Positions 9,121 through 18,015 of a DNA stretch of 64,000 bases are shown here, in pieces (position 1 is the first letter of the stretch; the number at the start of each line of letters is the position of its first letter). Source of the DNA: Aldehydirespirator sp965116195 (GTDB taxonomy: Bacteria > Actinomycetota > Acidimicrobiia > Acidimicrobiales > Aldehydirespiratoraceae); the NCBI GenBank assembly GCA_965116195.1, contig OZ220491.1, positions 1,674,001 through 1,738,000 on the forward strand, in the 5' to 3' direction. A model generated the notes under the pieces. The model did no database searches. It saw nothing but the letters and a program-made list of their open reading frames with translations, and was not told the DNA's origin. A program made the translations under genes and the position numbers.

Positions 9121-10968
9121 TTACCAACCCTCTTCGTCAAGTAGAGACTTGAGCCTTCTTTTGGCCTTGTGCTCTGTACGTACTCGTTCCAACAGCGACA
9201 CAAACCGGGCCGGTTCACCTGCCGAGTCGGCCAAGCGACGGACACGGGCCATCAGGTCCACTGCGGACTTGTATTTGTCAGGCTTCTTGCGGCTGATAAT
9301 TCCCAAAGCCGCCTGCTCGTAGACAGCGATCGCGTCCAGGGGATAGTCCTTTTCCCGCGCCCGGGCGAGAGCCAGCCACATCTTTGCACTACAGTTGAAC
9401 TTGTTGGCCACTTCCCAAGCAGCGTCCACGAGCCCATCAAAGAGCAGTATCTCCACCAGAGCTACTGCAGCATCTGGAATCACAGGCGGTCGTGGTCCGA
9501 ACGCGGCACCAACATCACAATCTTCGGCAACAGTACCAGCGACCCGGGCGAGTTTATTGTCAAGCACCTCGCGGCAACGCTCCAGCCAGTCAGCTGATTT
9601 GTCCTCGCGCTGCAACCGCTGGTAAGTGATCAGTGACGGCTCCGACACGAACGCTTTCCAGTACACATCAACCGCAGCCTGTTCATCACCTCGGGCACGC
9701 AGTCTCTGCGCCAGGAAATCACGAAGTTTGCCCACCTGCCACGAGCGGTTACCCCACTGCGCAATCCCTCGCCGCGCCCAAACAATCGCCTCGTCGCCGC
9801 GGCCTACACGTTCAAGAGCCTCAGCAATCTCCAGTATGTCGTCGGGCAGGATTGAGCGACCAGCAGTGGTAGAAGTATCAACCCTGCCAATACGGTGATG
9901 TGCCTCAATAATAGAGTCGGGATCACCAGTACCGAGTGCCCAGCCAACCAGAGCCTGCTCCAGCGCAAAAGTATTACCTGACCAGCGGTCAGTATCAAAA
10001 TTTACCCGCTTGAGGCGTGGTTCCAACCGCTTACGAAACCTGGCAAGACCTGTCTCGCCCAACACTTCGGCGTAGCGAGCCGCACAGCGGTGGAAACCGT
10101 CAAGTTCCGAGTTCAACTCAAGCTTGAGGAGTCGGTCCGCGAGTTCCACCGAATCAATCGTGCTTGACCTGCACGCCCTCAAATGAAGCTCGGCAAGGAG
10201 CGATGAGATGACCACCATACATCCGCCGGAATCGTCAACTCGATTTGTGGCCTTGTCGGCACGGCGGAAAGCGTGCTCAGCCAACTGGGCTACGGCATCG
10301 TAATGACCAACGTCACAGAGATCCTCCAAACCGTCAATCACTTCGTATATCCCGTCGGCCCAGTCGTTCGCCTCCCAATAGGACACAAAGCCGCCAGTAG
10401 CAAAGGAGTTGTTGATGCGGTGACGCCATACCTCAATATCAGGAGCCAGACCCCGTTCGGCTCGTGCCTCGGCCAGGAGACGCTCACGCATACGCCAGTC
10501 AGACTCCGCTTGTTCCAGCACCAATCCGGCCAAGCGGTCCGGCGGCAGCCCTTTCACGAAATTCGTCAATTCATCATCTGTGTCGGACTCGTACTTCTTG
10601 CCGACAGCTCGGTCTGAGGACCGGGAACCATCGGCACTGATCGCCGAGCGCGCCACATCGTCGTCGGGTAACAACGACAATGCAGTCGCTACACAGTGCT
10701 TGCAGAAAGAGCCGTCCTCAGCGGCTGGGCATGTGCAGGACCACCGTGGCTCGCCTTCGTCAGTCCAGAGTTCCACGCTGTAAGGAGTCGTGCCCCGCAC
10801 AGATGCATTCAGCCACCCAGCACCTGCCTCCACCAGCTCAACCCGCTGTTCACGCCAATAGCCAACCCCTCGCTCATACACGAGCGGCCCTGCCAGTTCA
10901 GCCACCGCAGCGGCGTCAAGAGAGCCTGCAAGAGGTGAGGTCTGATCCGCGCCGGACATCAGCTGCAT
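9121..10968 (-). CDS. SWIM zinc-finger family protein
   Basis: About 615 residues; the second ATG (10968) fits better than 10986, which overlaps the neighbouring coding region. The SWIM zinc-binding motif CxCx(n)CxH is clear near residue 80: CTCPAAEDGSFCKHC. The remainder is helical and repeat-like (many paired helices with LERVGRGDEAIVWARRGI), resembling the long helical C-termini of bacterial SWIM proteins. SWIM domains bind DNA or protein; the cellular role here is unknown. A piece of this gene (about 10000-10130) has been copied to 8478-8610. It diverges from the SLH-HNH gene, so the two share a short promoter region. Confidence 0.75.
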   Translation of the reverse strand: MQLMSGADQTSPLAGSLDAAAVAELAGPLVYERGVGYWREQRVELVEAGAGWLNASVRGTTPYSVELWTDEGEPRWSCTCPAAEDGSFCKHCVATALSLLPDDDVARSAISADGSRSSDRAVGKKYESDTDDELTNFVKGLPPDRLAGLVLEQAESDWRMRERLLAEARAERGLAPDIEVWRHRINNSFATGGFVSYWEANDWADGIYEVIDGLEDLCDVGHYDAVAQLAEHAFRRADKATNRVDDSGGCMVVISSLLAELHLRACRSSTIDSVELADRLLKLELNSELDGFHRCAARYAEVLGETGLARFRKRLEPRLKRVNFDTDRWSGNTFALEQALVGWALGTGDPDSIIEAHHRIGRVDTSTTAGRSILPDDILEIAEALERVGRGDEAIVWARRGIAQWGNRSWQVGKLRDFLAQRLRARGDEQAAVDVYWKAFVSEPSLITYQRLQREDKSADWLERCREVLDNKLARVAGTVAEDCDVGAAFGPRPPVIPDAAVALVEILLFDGLVDAAWEVANKFNCSAKMWLALARAREKDYPLDAIAVYEQAALGIISRKKPDKYKSAVDLMARVRRLADSAGEPARFVSLLERVRTEHKAKRRLKSLLDEEGW

Positions 10969-11111
10969 AGATGTAGCATATGACACCTGCCCAGCGCGTT
11001 CTATCTGTTCGTGGGAATACCCTTCGACTTGTGATCATCCCAGCGTTAACATCCAAGAATGAAATCAGTTCTTGGAAACTCAACACCGAAGGTATCGACT
11101 ATTCCAATACA

Positions 11112-12671
11112 ATGAATGATAACATCATAAGTAGTTTTAACATATTTGGCACCACGTCACACGGGACAGAATCGGCCAACCACCGAAACCAGACATCTCG
11201 CCGTCTGTCTCAAGGTTGGGGCTTGTGTGCGCTGGCTGTGTTCGCATTGCTGTTGGCACCTGCATCTGATGTCTGGGCTCAAGACGACACACAAGGTCAA
11301 GATGTACCCGAAGATGCCTTTGTTGACGATGATGGCAGTGTGCATGAACCTGCGTTGAACGCTCTGGCTGCCAAGGGCTACCTCACCAACACTGAATGCG
11401 CCGACAACAGCATCTGTCCCGCCCGTAACCTGCAACGCTGGGAACTTGCTGTCTGGCTGGGGCGAGCACTGACCGACAACAGCGCACCAGACCCCACCAC
11501 CAGCACGCGCTTCGCTGACATTGACCCCACGCAGTGGTGGGCCCCACATGTGGAACGCTTCGCAGAACTGGGCATTACCACAGGCTGCAGTACCAACCCG
11601 CCGAACTACTGCCCCTACAACTCGGTCACACGAGCGCAAATGGCCACCTTCTTGACGCGCGCCCACAAGTTGCCACAAGCCCCACCAGCAGGCTTCACCG
11701 ACATCGCCAACAGCACCCATGCCGACAACATCAACGCCTTGGCCGCTGCCAAGATCACCGCCGGTTGTGAAACCAGCCCACCGAGTTACTGCCCAAGCAA
11801 ACCTGTTACGCGAGCGCAAATGGCCACCTTCATCGCCCGAGCCACAGGTTTGGTTGACAAGCCGTCAGGCTCTGGGGTTGATGCGATTCTCACCCTGTTG
11901 AATGATCTTGTGGAGACTGAGGAACAGCCGAGTGGTTATGATCGCGACTTGTTTGAGCCGGCCCAATGCCCGCACCGGGTAGGCACCGGACACAAACACT
12001 GTAGTTGGAGTGATGCCGACGGTGACGGTTGTGACACGCGTAAGGAGGTGCTGTTGGAGGAGGCCGTGGTTGATCCTGCCGTGGGAAGCCGGTGTACTCT
12101 TTCTGGTGGTCAGTGGAAGAGTCGTTATGACGGTGTCAGCGAGTCGGGCAACGGTGGCAAGTTTGACGTGGATCACTTGGTTCCGTTGGCTGAGGCGTGG
12201 AGTTCCGGTGCGCGTTCCTGGTCGTCAAACCGTCGAGAACTCTATGCGAATGACCTCGAATATGAGCACTCCTTGATTGCGGTGTCGTACCAATCAAACC
12301 GTTCCAAGGCTGATAAGGATCCTGCACAATGGCTTCCCCCGGACGAGAGTCAGCATTGCTGGTATGCCGCTATTTGGGTGCAGGTCAAAATACGATGGCA
12401 ACTCAGTGTTGACCCTGCTGAGAAAGCAGCGCTCGAAGCAGTCTTTGCGGGTTGCGACGGTAGTGAATTCGAAATTGATGTTCCTATCGCTCCTCCACCG
12501 GAAGATGAAGATTGCCACCCGGCGTACGACCCTTGCCTGCCATTTGAGCCAGGTGATGCGCTGAACTGTGGTGACCTTACATCTGACCAAAAGCCGGTCA
12601 CCATCATGGATCCTGAGGTTGACCCCTACAACCTTGACGTGGACAAGGACAGCAAGGGCTGCACATCATAA
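11112..12671 (+). CDS. Secreted SLH-domain protein with HNH (DUF1524-type) nuclease and Excalibur-like tail
   Basis: From ATG 11112 the protein is 519 residues; the frame extends upstream to 10980, overlapping the divergent gene, so the later start is preferred. A signal-like hydrophobic segment (LCALAVFALLLAPASDVWA) is followed by three SLH-type repeats (RWELAVWLGRAL; VTRAQMATFLTRA; VTRAQMATFIARA). An HNH domain of the GmrSD C-terminal/DUF1524 kind follows: KFDVDHLVPLAEAW, then VSYQSNRSKADKDPAQWLPP. The C-terminus (DVDKDSKGC) resembles an Excalibur calcium-binding motif. It is likely a cell-surface nuclease: SLH repeats would hold it to the wall and HNH would cut extracellular DNA. The first SLH region is shared with the proteins at 15885 and 37426. 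Confidence 0.82.
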   Translation: MNDNIISSFNIFGTTSHGTESANHRNQTSRRLSQGWGLCALAVFALLLAPASDVWAQDDTQGQDVPEDAFVDDDGSVHEPALNALAAKGYLTNTECADNSICPARNLQRWELAVWLGRALTDNSAPDPTTSTRFADIDPTQWWAPHVERFAELGITTGCSTNPPNYCPYNSVTRAQMATFLTRAHKLPQAPPAGFTDIANSTHADNINALAAAKITAGCETSPPSYCPSKPVTRAQMATFIARATGLVDKPSGSGVDAILTLLNDLVETEEQPSGYDRDLFEPAQCPHRVGTGHKHCSWSDADGDGCDTRKEVLLEEAVVDPAVGSRCTLSGGQWKSRYDGVSESGNGGKFDVDHLVPLAEAWSSGARSWSSNRRELYANDLEYEHSLIAVSYQSNRSKADKDPAQWLPPDESQHCWYAAIWVQVKIRWQLSVDPAEKAALEAVFAGCDGSEFEIDVPIAPPPEDEDCHPAYDPCLPFEPGDALNCGDLTSDQKPVTIMDPEVDPYNLDVDKDSKGCTS

Positions 12672-12710
12672 ACTCCTTTCCAGTCCACCGACCCGACTAA
12701 CTGGCCGATC

Positions 12711-12970
12711 CAGACCACCAATACTCATGGCCACCTAGTCATCATGGCCACTTTGGTCACATCGTCCACTGTCCAGGGACGCAGACCACCAATGCTCATG
12801 GCCACCTAGTCATCATTGCCACTTTGGTCACATCGTCCACTGTCCAGGGACGCAGACCACCAACACTCATGGCCACCTAGTCATCATGGCCACTTTGGTC
12901 ACATCGTCCACTGTCCAGGGACGCAGACCACCAATGCTCATGGCCACCTAGTCATCATGGCCTCCTAGCC
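12711..12970. repeat. 71-bp tandem repeat, about 3.5 copies
   Basis: Units starting cagaccaccaa begin at 12711, 12782, 12853 and 12924 and are nearly identical; the last is cut short near 12970. Each unit contains ggccacctagtcatcatgg and cactttggtcacatcg. The array fills the 334-bp spacer between the SLH-HNH gene and the convergent nucleotidyltransferase gene. It has no spacer-repeat structure, so it is not a CRISPR array. Confidence 0.92.
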
Positions 12971-13005
12971 AATCGTGGCGAACTCATACCCTGATACGAG
13001 GGCTC

Positions 13006-14007
13006 TCAGGTTGGTTCAGGTTCGCCTGTGACCAGGTCCCAGATGGCGAGTCCCTCACGAATTCTTGTCGCCCATCGACGAGCTTGGGCGATGTCCTTAT
13101 GAGCATTTATCCGCCCCTCAACAGCATCTGCGGCATAGACGGATACGTCGCAGGCAATCTCACCAATAGCCCGCGCAAATGCAGGTGAGGCGACCTCCTG
13201 CGCAGTCATACCCTCAGTGGGAGTGCCGTAAGCACCTCGTGTGCGCCACATCGTCACGTAATCGGGTGACTTGACCAACTCCGGTGCCTTCGCCAACAGC
13301 TTCGACAGAGCATCGGAGTCTTCGTCGTCAAGGGCCTTGACTATCTTGGCCACATTGTGCGTCCACAGCGTGGATGCATCCACTTCTGAGAGCACGCCAA
13401 CCGCCTTGGCCGCATTCTCCACGGCCATGTCCGCCGCTTCGCACAGCATCACCAACCGGCCGCCACGCACCAGCAGGTAGTCACCCGGATCGTCGTCGGT
13501 GGCCAACTCGCGCTCAGACGGACTCGGAACGAGAGTGGTGTCAATCTTGGTGAGGTTCAGCAACACAGCCCGCAAGCGCTCCAGGGCAAGTTCCGCATTG
13601 GATATCGCCATAACCTGATCCTTTTCCCAATCCACCTGCACGGGCTCGGCAGAACTACATGACAATAACTGTAAGTCACACGATATAGCCGCTGCGAACG
13701 AGCCAGACACCTGCTCACGCTGGATCCGCCACTCGGCCTGGTCCGTAACCAGCACCTCCACCAAACAACCGCAAGCCTCACCGGCCACCTGCTGTAGTTC
13801 TCGCTTGGTGCGCAGCCGCTGCCGGTAGTCCAGGTCGTCATACACAGCAACCAGGTCAATATCGCTACGTAGTGTGGCCTCGCCACGGGCCACCGACCCG
13901 TACAACCACACCTCGCGCACTCCGGCATCAACCAACGCATCAGCCGCCCGGCGAGCGTCATCAATCGTGGGAACGCCCCGAACCCTCCCAAGTGTCGCCA
14001 GAGCCAT
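13006..14007 (-). CDS. Nucleotidyltransferase-domain protein with C-terminal helical (HEPN-like) domain
   Basis: A protein of 333-336 residues (ATG 14007, or GTG 14016). The N-terminus carries the minimal nucleotidyltransferase motif: LYGSVARGEATLRSDIDLV, i.e. GSxARGx(n)SDxDL, with the two metal-binding Asp residues. The C-terminal half is helical and may be a HEPN-like partner domain, as in MNT-HEPN modules, though I see no clear Rx4-6H. Such proteins can AMPylate a toxin or transfer nucleotides; the substrate is unknown. Its start region (gtgtgaaggccatgg) is repeated twice upstream. Confidence 0.72.
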   Translation of the reverse strand: MALATLGRVRGVPTIDDARRAADALVDAGVREVWLYGSVARGEATLRSDIDLVAVYDDLDYRQRLRTKRELQQVAGEACGCLVEVLVTDQAEWRIQREQVSGSFAAAISCDLQLLSCSSAEPVQVDWEKDQVMAISNAELALERLRAVLLNLTKIDTTLVPSPSERELATDDDPGDYLLVRGGRLVMLCEAADMAVENAAKAVGVLSEVDASTLWTHNVAKIVKALDDEDSDALSKLLAKAPELVKSPDYVTMWRTRGAYGTPTEGMTAQEVASPAFARAIGEIACDVSVYAADAVEGRINAHKDIAQARRWATRIREGLAIWDLVTGEPEPT

Positions 14008-14135
14008 GGCCTTCACACTACTGCATGGCTTTCACACCACTGCGCAGCCGTGCCGCCGTGTGGTGCTCGCTGAGACACCTCAAGATGGGCGGCGCGACTA
14101 CATGGCCTTCACACCACTGCGCAGCCGTGCCGCCC
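14005..14135. repeat. Echo repeats of the nucleotidyltransferase start region
   Basis: The complement of the gene start (catggccttcacac) occurs at 14005, again at 14024 and again at 14101. The last two copies share 34 bp, including cactgcgcagccgtgccgcc, 77 bp apart. The spacer therefore holds two extra copies of the start codon with its upstream sequence. Confidence 0.85.
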
Positions 14136-14220
14136 TGCCAAGGCTGTCGTTCAGTCAGGCGACAAACCCGGACCCGACAAGACAACCGCTCAGTTACTCG
14201 TCACCCGTCACTCAACAGGT

Positions 14221-14400
14221 TTCGATGAACTCAGCAGTGCGAGCCAAACAACACCTTTGTGACCGGATTCCAGGTCAGATGCCACTGGACTTCGATGAAC
14301 TCAGCAGGGCAAGCCAAACAACACCTTTGTGACCGGATTCCAGGTCAGATGCCACTGGACTTCGATGAACTCAGCAGGGCGGGACAAACAATGCCGACGG
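14221..14400. repeat. 70-bp tandem repeat, about 2.6 copies
   Basis: Units beginning ttcgatgaactcagcag start at 14221, 14291 and 14361. The first two are almost identical over 70 bp; the third is partial. A further short copy of ggttcgatgaac occurs at about 14465, inside the 3' end of the map gene. The spacer 14008-14455 holds this array and the start-region echoes and no other recognisable element. Confidence 0.9.
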
Positions 14401-14455
14401 ACTGCCAGGTCAACCGCCGCTACCCGACAACCCGGGCAACCGTTCAACGAAACCA

Positions 14456-15415
14456 CTACCCGACGGGTTCGATGAACAGTTCGTGTGCGCATTCACCTGC
14501 GGCGGTTCGCGTGAGCACTTCCGCTCCGTCGGCTGTGGCGGCCAGTGTGTGTTCAAACTGAGCAGTACGACGCCCGTCACGGGTCACAGCAGTCCAGCCG
14601 TCGTCCCACATCGTCACCAAAGGCGAACCCAATGTGAGCATCGGCTCAATGGTGAAAGTCATGGCTTCCTGAAGCAGCACTGACGCTCGCCGGTCGTGGT
14701 AGTGAGGCACCTGCAGTCCGGAATGGAACTCAGTCCCCACACCGTGGCCGATGAACTCGCGCACCACACCCAACCCGTGCTGACCGGCATGGTTCTGGAT
14801 GGCGCGACCGATCTCGGACACAGCCACACCCGCTCGCACAGCTTCAATGCCCTTCTGCAGCGCCACCCGGGTCTCTGACACCAGCCGCCGTGAATGTTCG
14901 TCCACCTCGCCCAACATCAGCGTGACCGAGGTGTCGCCATGCACGCCCTCCCGATAGACGGTCACGTCGATATTGACGATGTCACCGTCCAACAAGCGGC
15001 GCGAGTCGGGTATGCCGTGACAGATCACCTCGTTGACTGAAGTACACACTGACTTCGGATATCCCCGGTATCCGAGCGGGCTTGGATAAGCCCCGGCAGC
15101 CACGGCTGTCTCATGCACGAACCGGTCAATCGCGTCAGTTGTCATTCCCACTCGAACCTGCTCACAGGCCGAGATCAGCACCTGGGCCGCAAGTGCCCCC
15201 GTCCGTCGCATGGCCTGCAACTCGTCCTGGCTGCGCACCGGCGACGAAACAGCAGGGCCGGGCTCGCCGTCGGCTGATCGCGTGTAGGGAGGACGACGAA
15301 CATGCGATGGAACTGCTCGGCGTGAACTCACCAGACCGGGCCTCACCGGCGGTTCCGACACGGGAACCATCACCGCTCCCGCCGGCACTGCGACACGCCG
15401 CTTACGCTTGGCCAT
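14456..15415 (-). CDS. map: Type I methionine aminopeptidase
   Basis: The 319-residue form begins at MAKRKRRV (ATG 15415); an upstream in-frame start at 15442 adds nine residues that belong to a repeat. The pita-bread metallopeptidase core is complete: metal ligands in NIDVT and HGDTSVT (two Asp), FIGHGVG (His), FTIEPM (Glu) and QFEHT (Glu). VNEVICHGIP carries the substrate-binding His. It removes the initiator methionine from new proteins in the cytoplasm. The N-terminal 60-70 residues, basic and proline-rich, are an extension beyond the minimal enzyme. Confidence 0.93.
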   Translation of the reverse strand: MAKRKRRVAVPAGAVMVPVSEPPVRPGLVSSRRAVPSHVRRPPYTRSADGEPGPAVSSPVRSQDELQAMRRTGALAAQVLISACEQVRVGMTTDAIDRFVHETAVAAGAYPSPLGYRGYPKSVCTSVNEVICHGIPDSRRLLDGDIVNIDVTVYREGVHGDTSVTLMLGEVDEHSRRLVSETRVALQKGIEAVRAGVAVSEIGRAIQNHAGQHGLGVVREFIGHGVGTEFHSGLQVPHYHDRRASVLLQEAMTFTIEPMLTLGSPLVTMWDDGWTAVTRDGRRTAQFEHTLAATADGAEVLTRTAAGECAHELFIEPVG

Positions 15416-15536
15416 AATCACCTGGGACGATGTATGCGACACTGCAGGCTACGACACGCCGTTTACGTTTGGCCATAATCACCTGGGACGATGTATGCGA
15501 CATTGCAAGCTACGACACGCTGTTTACGTTTGGCCA
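15391..15536. repeat. 61-bp tandem repeat carrying three copies of the map start codon
   Basis: Units at 15391, 15452 and 15513 each start cgacacgc and contain the complement of ATGGCCAA(A/G)CGTAA. The first unit is the real 5' end of map; the others place additional ATGGCCAAACG starts upstream. Because 61 is not a multiple of three, the upstream starts are out of frame with map. They could act as short upstream ORFs. Confidence 0.92.
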
Positions 15537-15574
15537 TGATGCTCAAGCGTAGGGCGATGTCACAGCGTTACGAG

Positions 15575-15770
15575 ATTCCCGTCCCTCGCAGAGCTACGAG
15601 ATTCCCGTCCCTCGCAGAGCAGAGCCTGCGGCACCCTACACGCCCGTTACCACCACCACCCGATTCTCGCCCCTCGCGGAGCAGAGCCAACGATTACCGC
15701 TTGGGTCAACAGTGTGTTCCATCTGTGGATTTCCGCCCCTCACAGAGCAGAGCAGAGCCAACGAAACACT
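15575..15770. repeat. Short direct repeats, ttcycgyccctcrcagagcagagcc family
   Basis: Related units of about 22 bp occur at about 15577, 15599, 15662 and 15730 (acgagattcccgtccctcgc; gattctcgcccctcgcgga; gatttccgcccctcacaga). They lie in the 469-bp spacer between map and the S41 protease gene, which shows no other recognisable element. Confidence 0.75.
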
Positions 15771-15884
15771 GTGACATCAGCCTGCCACCAGGCAAGCGAG
15801 CCTTTGGCCGAGCGTGCTACAACCGACAACTGGAGCGAGTCACAGTCCGCTTGGAGCAACTGCTTTGGGCTTGGCTATGAGAAG

Positions 15885-17993
15885 TTACGAAGACGCGGCC
15901 GCCTTGTAGGCGTTTGCCCGATGCAAGAGCACGGCCATCTGTGCGTGGTTGATCACCTCGTCAGGACAGAACCGCAGCGGATCAGAAGAGCATCCCCGCG
16001 TGATCCCAGCTTTCAAAAGAGCCGAAGCGGCAGCGGCCACAGAACGGTCAGTCACGTCCTCAAAGCCGGCCGGAAGCGCCGCAGGCACTTTGAAGGCCTG
16101 CTGAATCAGCATCGCTGCTTCACCACGAGTCAAAGTCTGATCCGGACAGAAACGAGTCGGCCGCTGACCGCACTCAACCGTGACACCCAGCGCCGCCAGA
16201 CGCTCCACATGGGCCGCCCACCAGAGCGAGGCGTTCACATCCTCGAACCGACTCGTCGGCACCCGTGCAGGATCAGCGCCGTCAATGGCACGAGCCAACC
16301 ACACAGCCACGACCCAGCGTGGCACTGCCATACCAGGACAGAACAGGCCCGGCTCGCACTCCGTATCCTGTAGCACGCCGCCGTCGGCCAGCGCCCAGAT
16401 TGCCTCCGAACGCTCCGGGGAAGGACCGAGGCCGACATCGGCGAATATCGCTCCTCCCTTCAAGCCTGTCGCGGCCGCAGCCTGACGCGCCATACCAAGC
16501 GGATGGGAACATTCCCAAAACTCGACTGCAACATCAGGCCGGACACCACGAACAGCTGTGGTGCCGGTGGGACCGGACCACGTGGCTATCGGCAGACGCA
16601 TCACACCATGCACCTTGTCGTCATCAGAGGAAAGAACAATTGTCACCTGCTCGGTCACCTTGCCGTAAGTGCGCACTCCAACAATTTCGGCCTGCCGGTG
16701 TTCCCGAAGTGCCAGCAACAGAACCTCGGATGCTGAAGCCGTGTTGTCATCCACCAAGACAACCACAGGCAAACCTGAAGCATCAGGGTTCTCCCGTTTC
16801 TTGTCGGCACGCTGCTGGGTCACCTGACCGCGCCGGTGCTCCTGGAAGACCACATCATCATCGTCAACGAAATACCCGGCAATGTTGATCAACGGTGCCA
16901 AAAAGCCACCAGGATTATTCTGCAGGTCAATCACCAACGACTCAACGCCCCCGTCTATCAGACGCTGAAGATGCTCGGCAAAGGCGACGTCGTCGGACAT
17001 ACCGAAAGAGGCCAGACTCAGATAGCCGATCGTGCCGTCTATGATGCGACTGATCACCGCAGGCACCTCAATCAGGTCGGCCTCAATCACAGAGCGTTGC
17101 ACCTCACCGTTGCGCTCCAATGTTACCGACACCTGCGTTCCAACGCTCAGACTGCGCAGGTCGGCCAAGCCGCAGCCCTCGCCGGTGGGTACCAGGCCGT
17201 CCAACTCCAAAATGATGTCACCCACCAGCAGTCCGGCTTGCTCAGCTGGACTGTCGGGCATAACATCAGCAACAGTGAGACGGCACGTGGTTGACAGTCG
17301 CAGACACGGCGAAACACCGTCCAACAGACCCAACCTGACACCGATGCCCTCGTATTGGGAGCGCGCTTCATTGCGAGCGAGGAAAGCACTGTACTGCTCG
17401 GGACTCAGCAGGAACGCGAACTCGTCGTCGAGAGATGCGACCATCCCCATGGCAGCAGCCCAGATCGCTCCAGCAGTGTCAGAAGTGGCATCAATCCCGA
17501 CGCAGACCTGCTCGAACTCCGGCGCGGGCAGTGCGCACGCGGGCATCGTGCCGTCGGTACGTGCCGTGAGTTCGGCCTCTTTTATGCCCTCAGCAGCCGC
17601 AGTCGCCAAATCTTCGTCAGCGAGTACCTCGAAGTAATACTCCTTGATCAGATCGTAGGCTTTGCACAAGAGGAAGAACTGTGCGCCAGCCTCCTCGCAG
17701 GTGACCCGCTCGGACTGACCGCCACCTTCATCTTCAGCCACGGAGTCTGCGTTACCGTTTGCGCTATCGCCAGGCTCTTGGGCAACGGCAAGCGATGGCA
17801 CGGCGACAAGTCCTGCCAAGAGCACCACCAACAGGCAACGCCTACTGCGCCCTGACCAGGTCCTTGACCTCACGGGACTGCTGACAAACCTCGCTGGACT
17901 GCTGACTGGAGGTGCTGTACCGGTGGCTGGCGGCACACTTGTGGTTGGCCCCGCGAAACCACCAAATACGTCGTGACGTTTGAACAAGCTCAT
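15885..17993 (-). CDS. Secreted S41-family (CtpA-like) serine protease with SLH repeats
   Basis: The start chosen is the ATG at 17993, giving 702 residues, because GGAAGGG lies 6 bases upstream; the open frame reaches 18236 without support. A basic N-terminus and hydrophobic stretch (CLLVVLLAGLVAVPSLAVA) form a signal peptide. Domains in order: N-terminal helical part, PDZ (YEGIGVRLG to LELDGLVP), then the S41 catalytic core with Ser in DDNTASASEVLL and Lys in TYGKVTEQ. Three SLH-type repeats sit at the C-terminus (RWVVAVWLARAI; LTRGEAAMLIQQA; INHAQMAVLLHRA). It is likely a cell-envelope processing protease anchored to the wall. Fusing S41 to SLH repeats is uncommon. Confidence 0.88.
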   Translation of the reverse strand: MSLFKRHDVFGGFAGPTTSVPPATGTAPPVSSPARFVSSPVRSRTWSGRSRRCLLVVLLAGLVAVPSLAVAQEPGDSANGNADSVAEDEGGGQSERVTCEEAGAQFFLLCKAYDLIKEYYFEVLADEDLATAAAEGIKEAELTARTDGTMPACALPAPEFEQVCVGIDATSDTAGAIWAAAMGMVASLDDEFAFLLSPEQYSAFLARNEARSQYEGIGVRLGLLDGVSPCLRLSTTCRLTVADVMPDSPAEQAGLLVGDIILELDGLVPTGEGCGLADLRSLSVGTQVSVTLERNGEVQRSVIEADLIEVPAVISRIIDGTIGYLSLASFGMSDDVAFAEHLQRLIDGGVESLVIDLQNNPGGFLAPLINIAGYFVDDDDVVFQEHRRGQVTQQRADKKRENPDASGLPVVVLVDDNTASASEVLLLALREHRQAEIVGVRTYGKVTEQVTIVLSSDDDKVHGVMRLPIATWSGPTGTTAVRGVRPDVAVEFWECSHPLGMARQAAAATGLKGGAIFADVGLGPSPERSEAIWALADGGVLQDTECEPGLFCPGMAVPRWVVAVWLARAIDGADPARVPTSRFEDVNASLWWAAHVERLAALGVTVECGQRPTRFCPDQTLTRGEAAMLIQQAFKVPAALPAGFEDVTDRSVAAAASALLKAGITRGCSSDPLRFCPDEVINHAQMAVLLHRANAYKAAASS

Positions 17994-18015
17994 GATGACC
18001 CTTCCATGTGGGCGA

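Noticed and set aside
10980..11111. Upstream start for the SLH-HNH protein
   Set aside because: It overlaps the divergent SWIM gene's 5' end and would put 44 hydrophilic residues before the signal peptide.
12711..12970. Possible CRISPR array
   Set aside because: The units are contiguous 71-bp tandem copies without variable spacers, and no cas genes are present.
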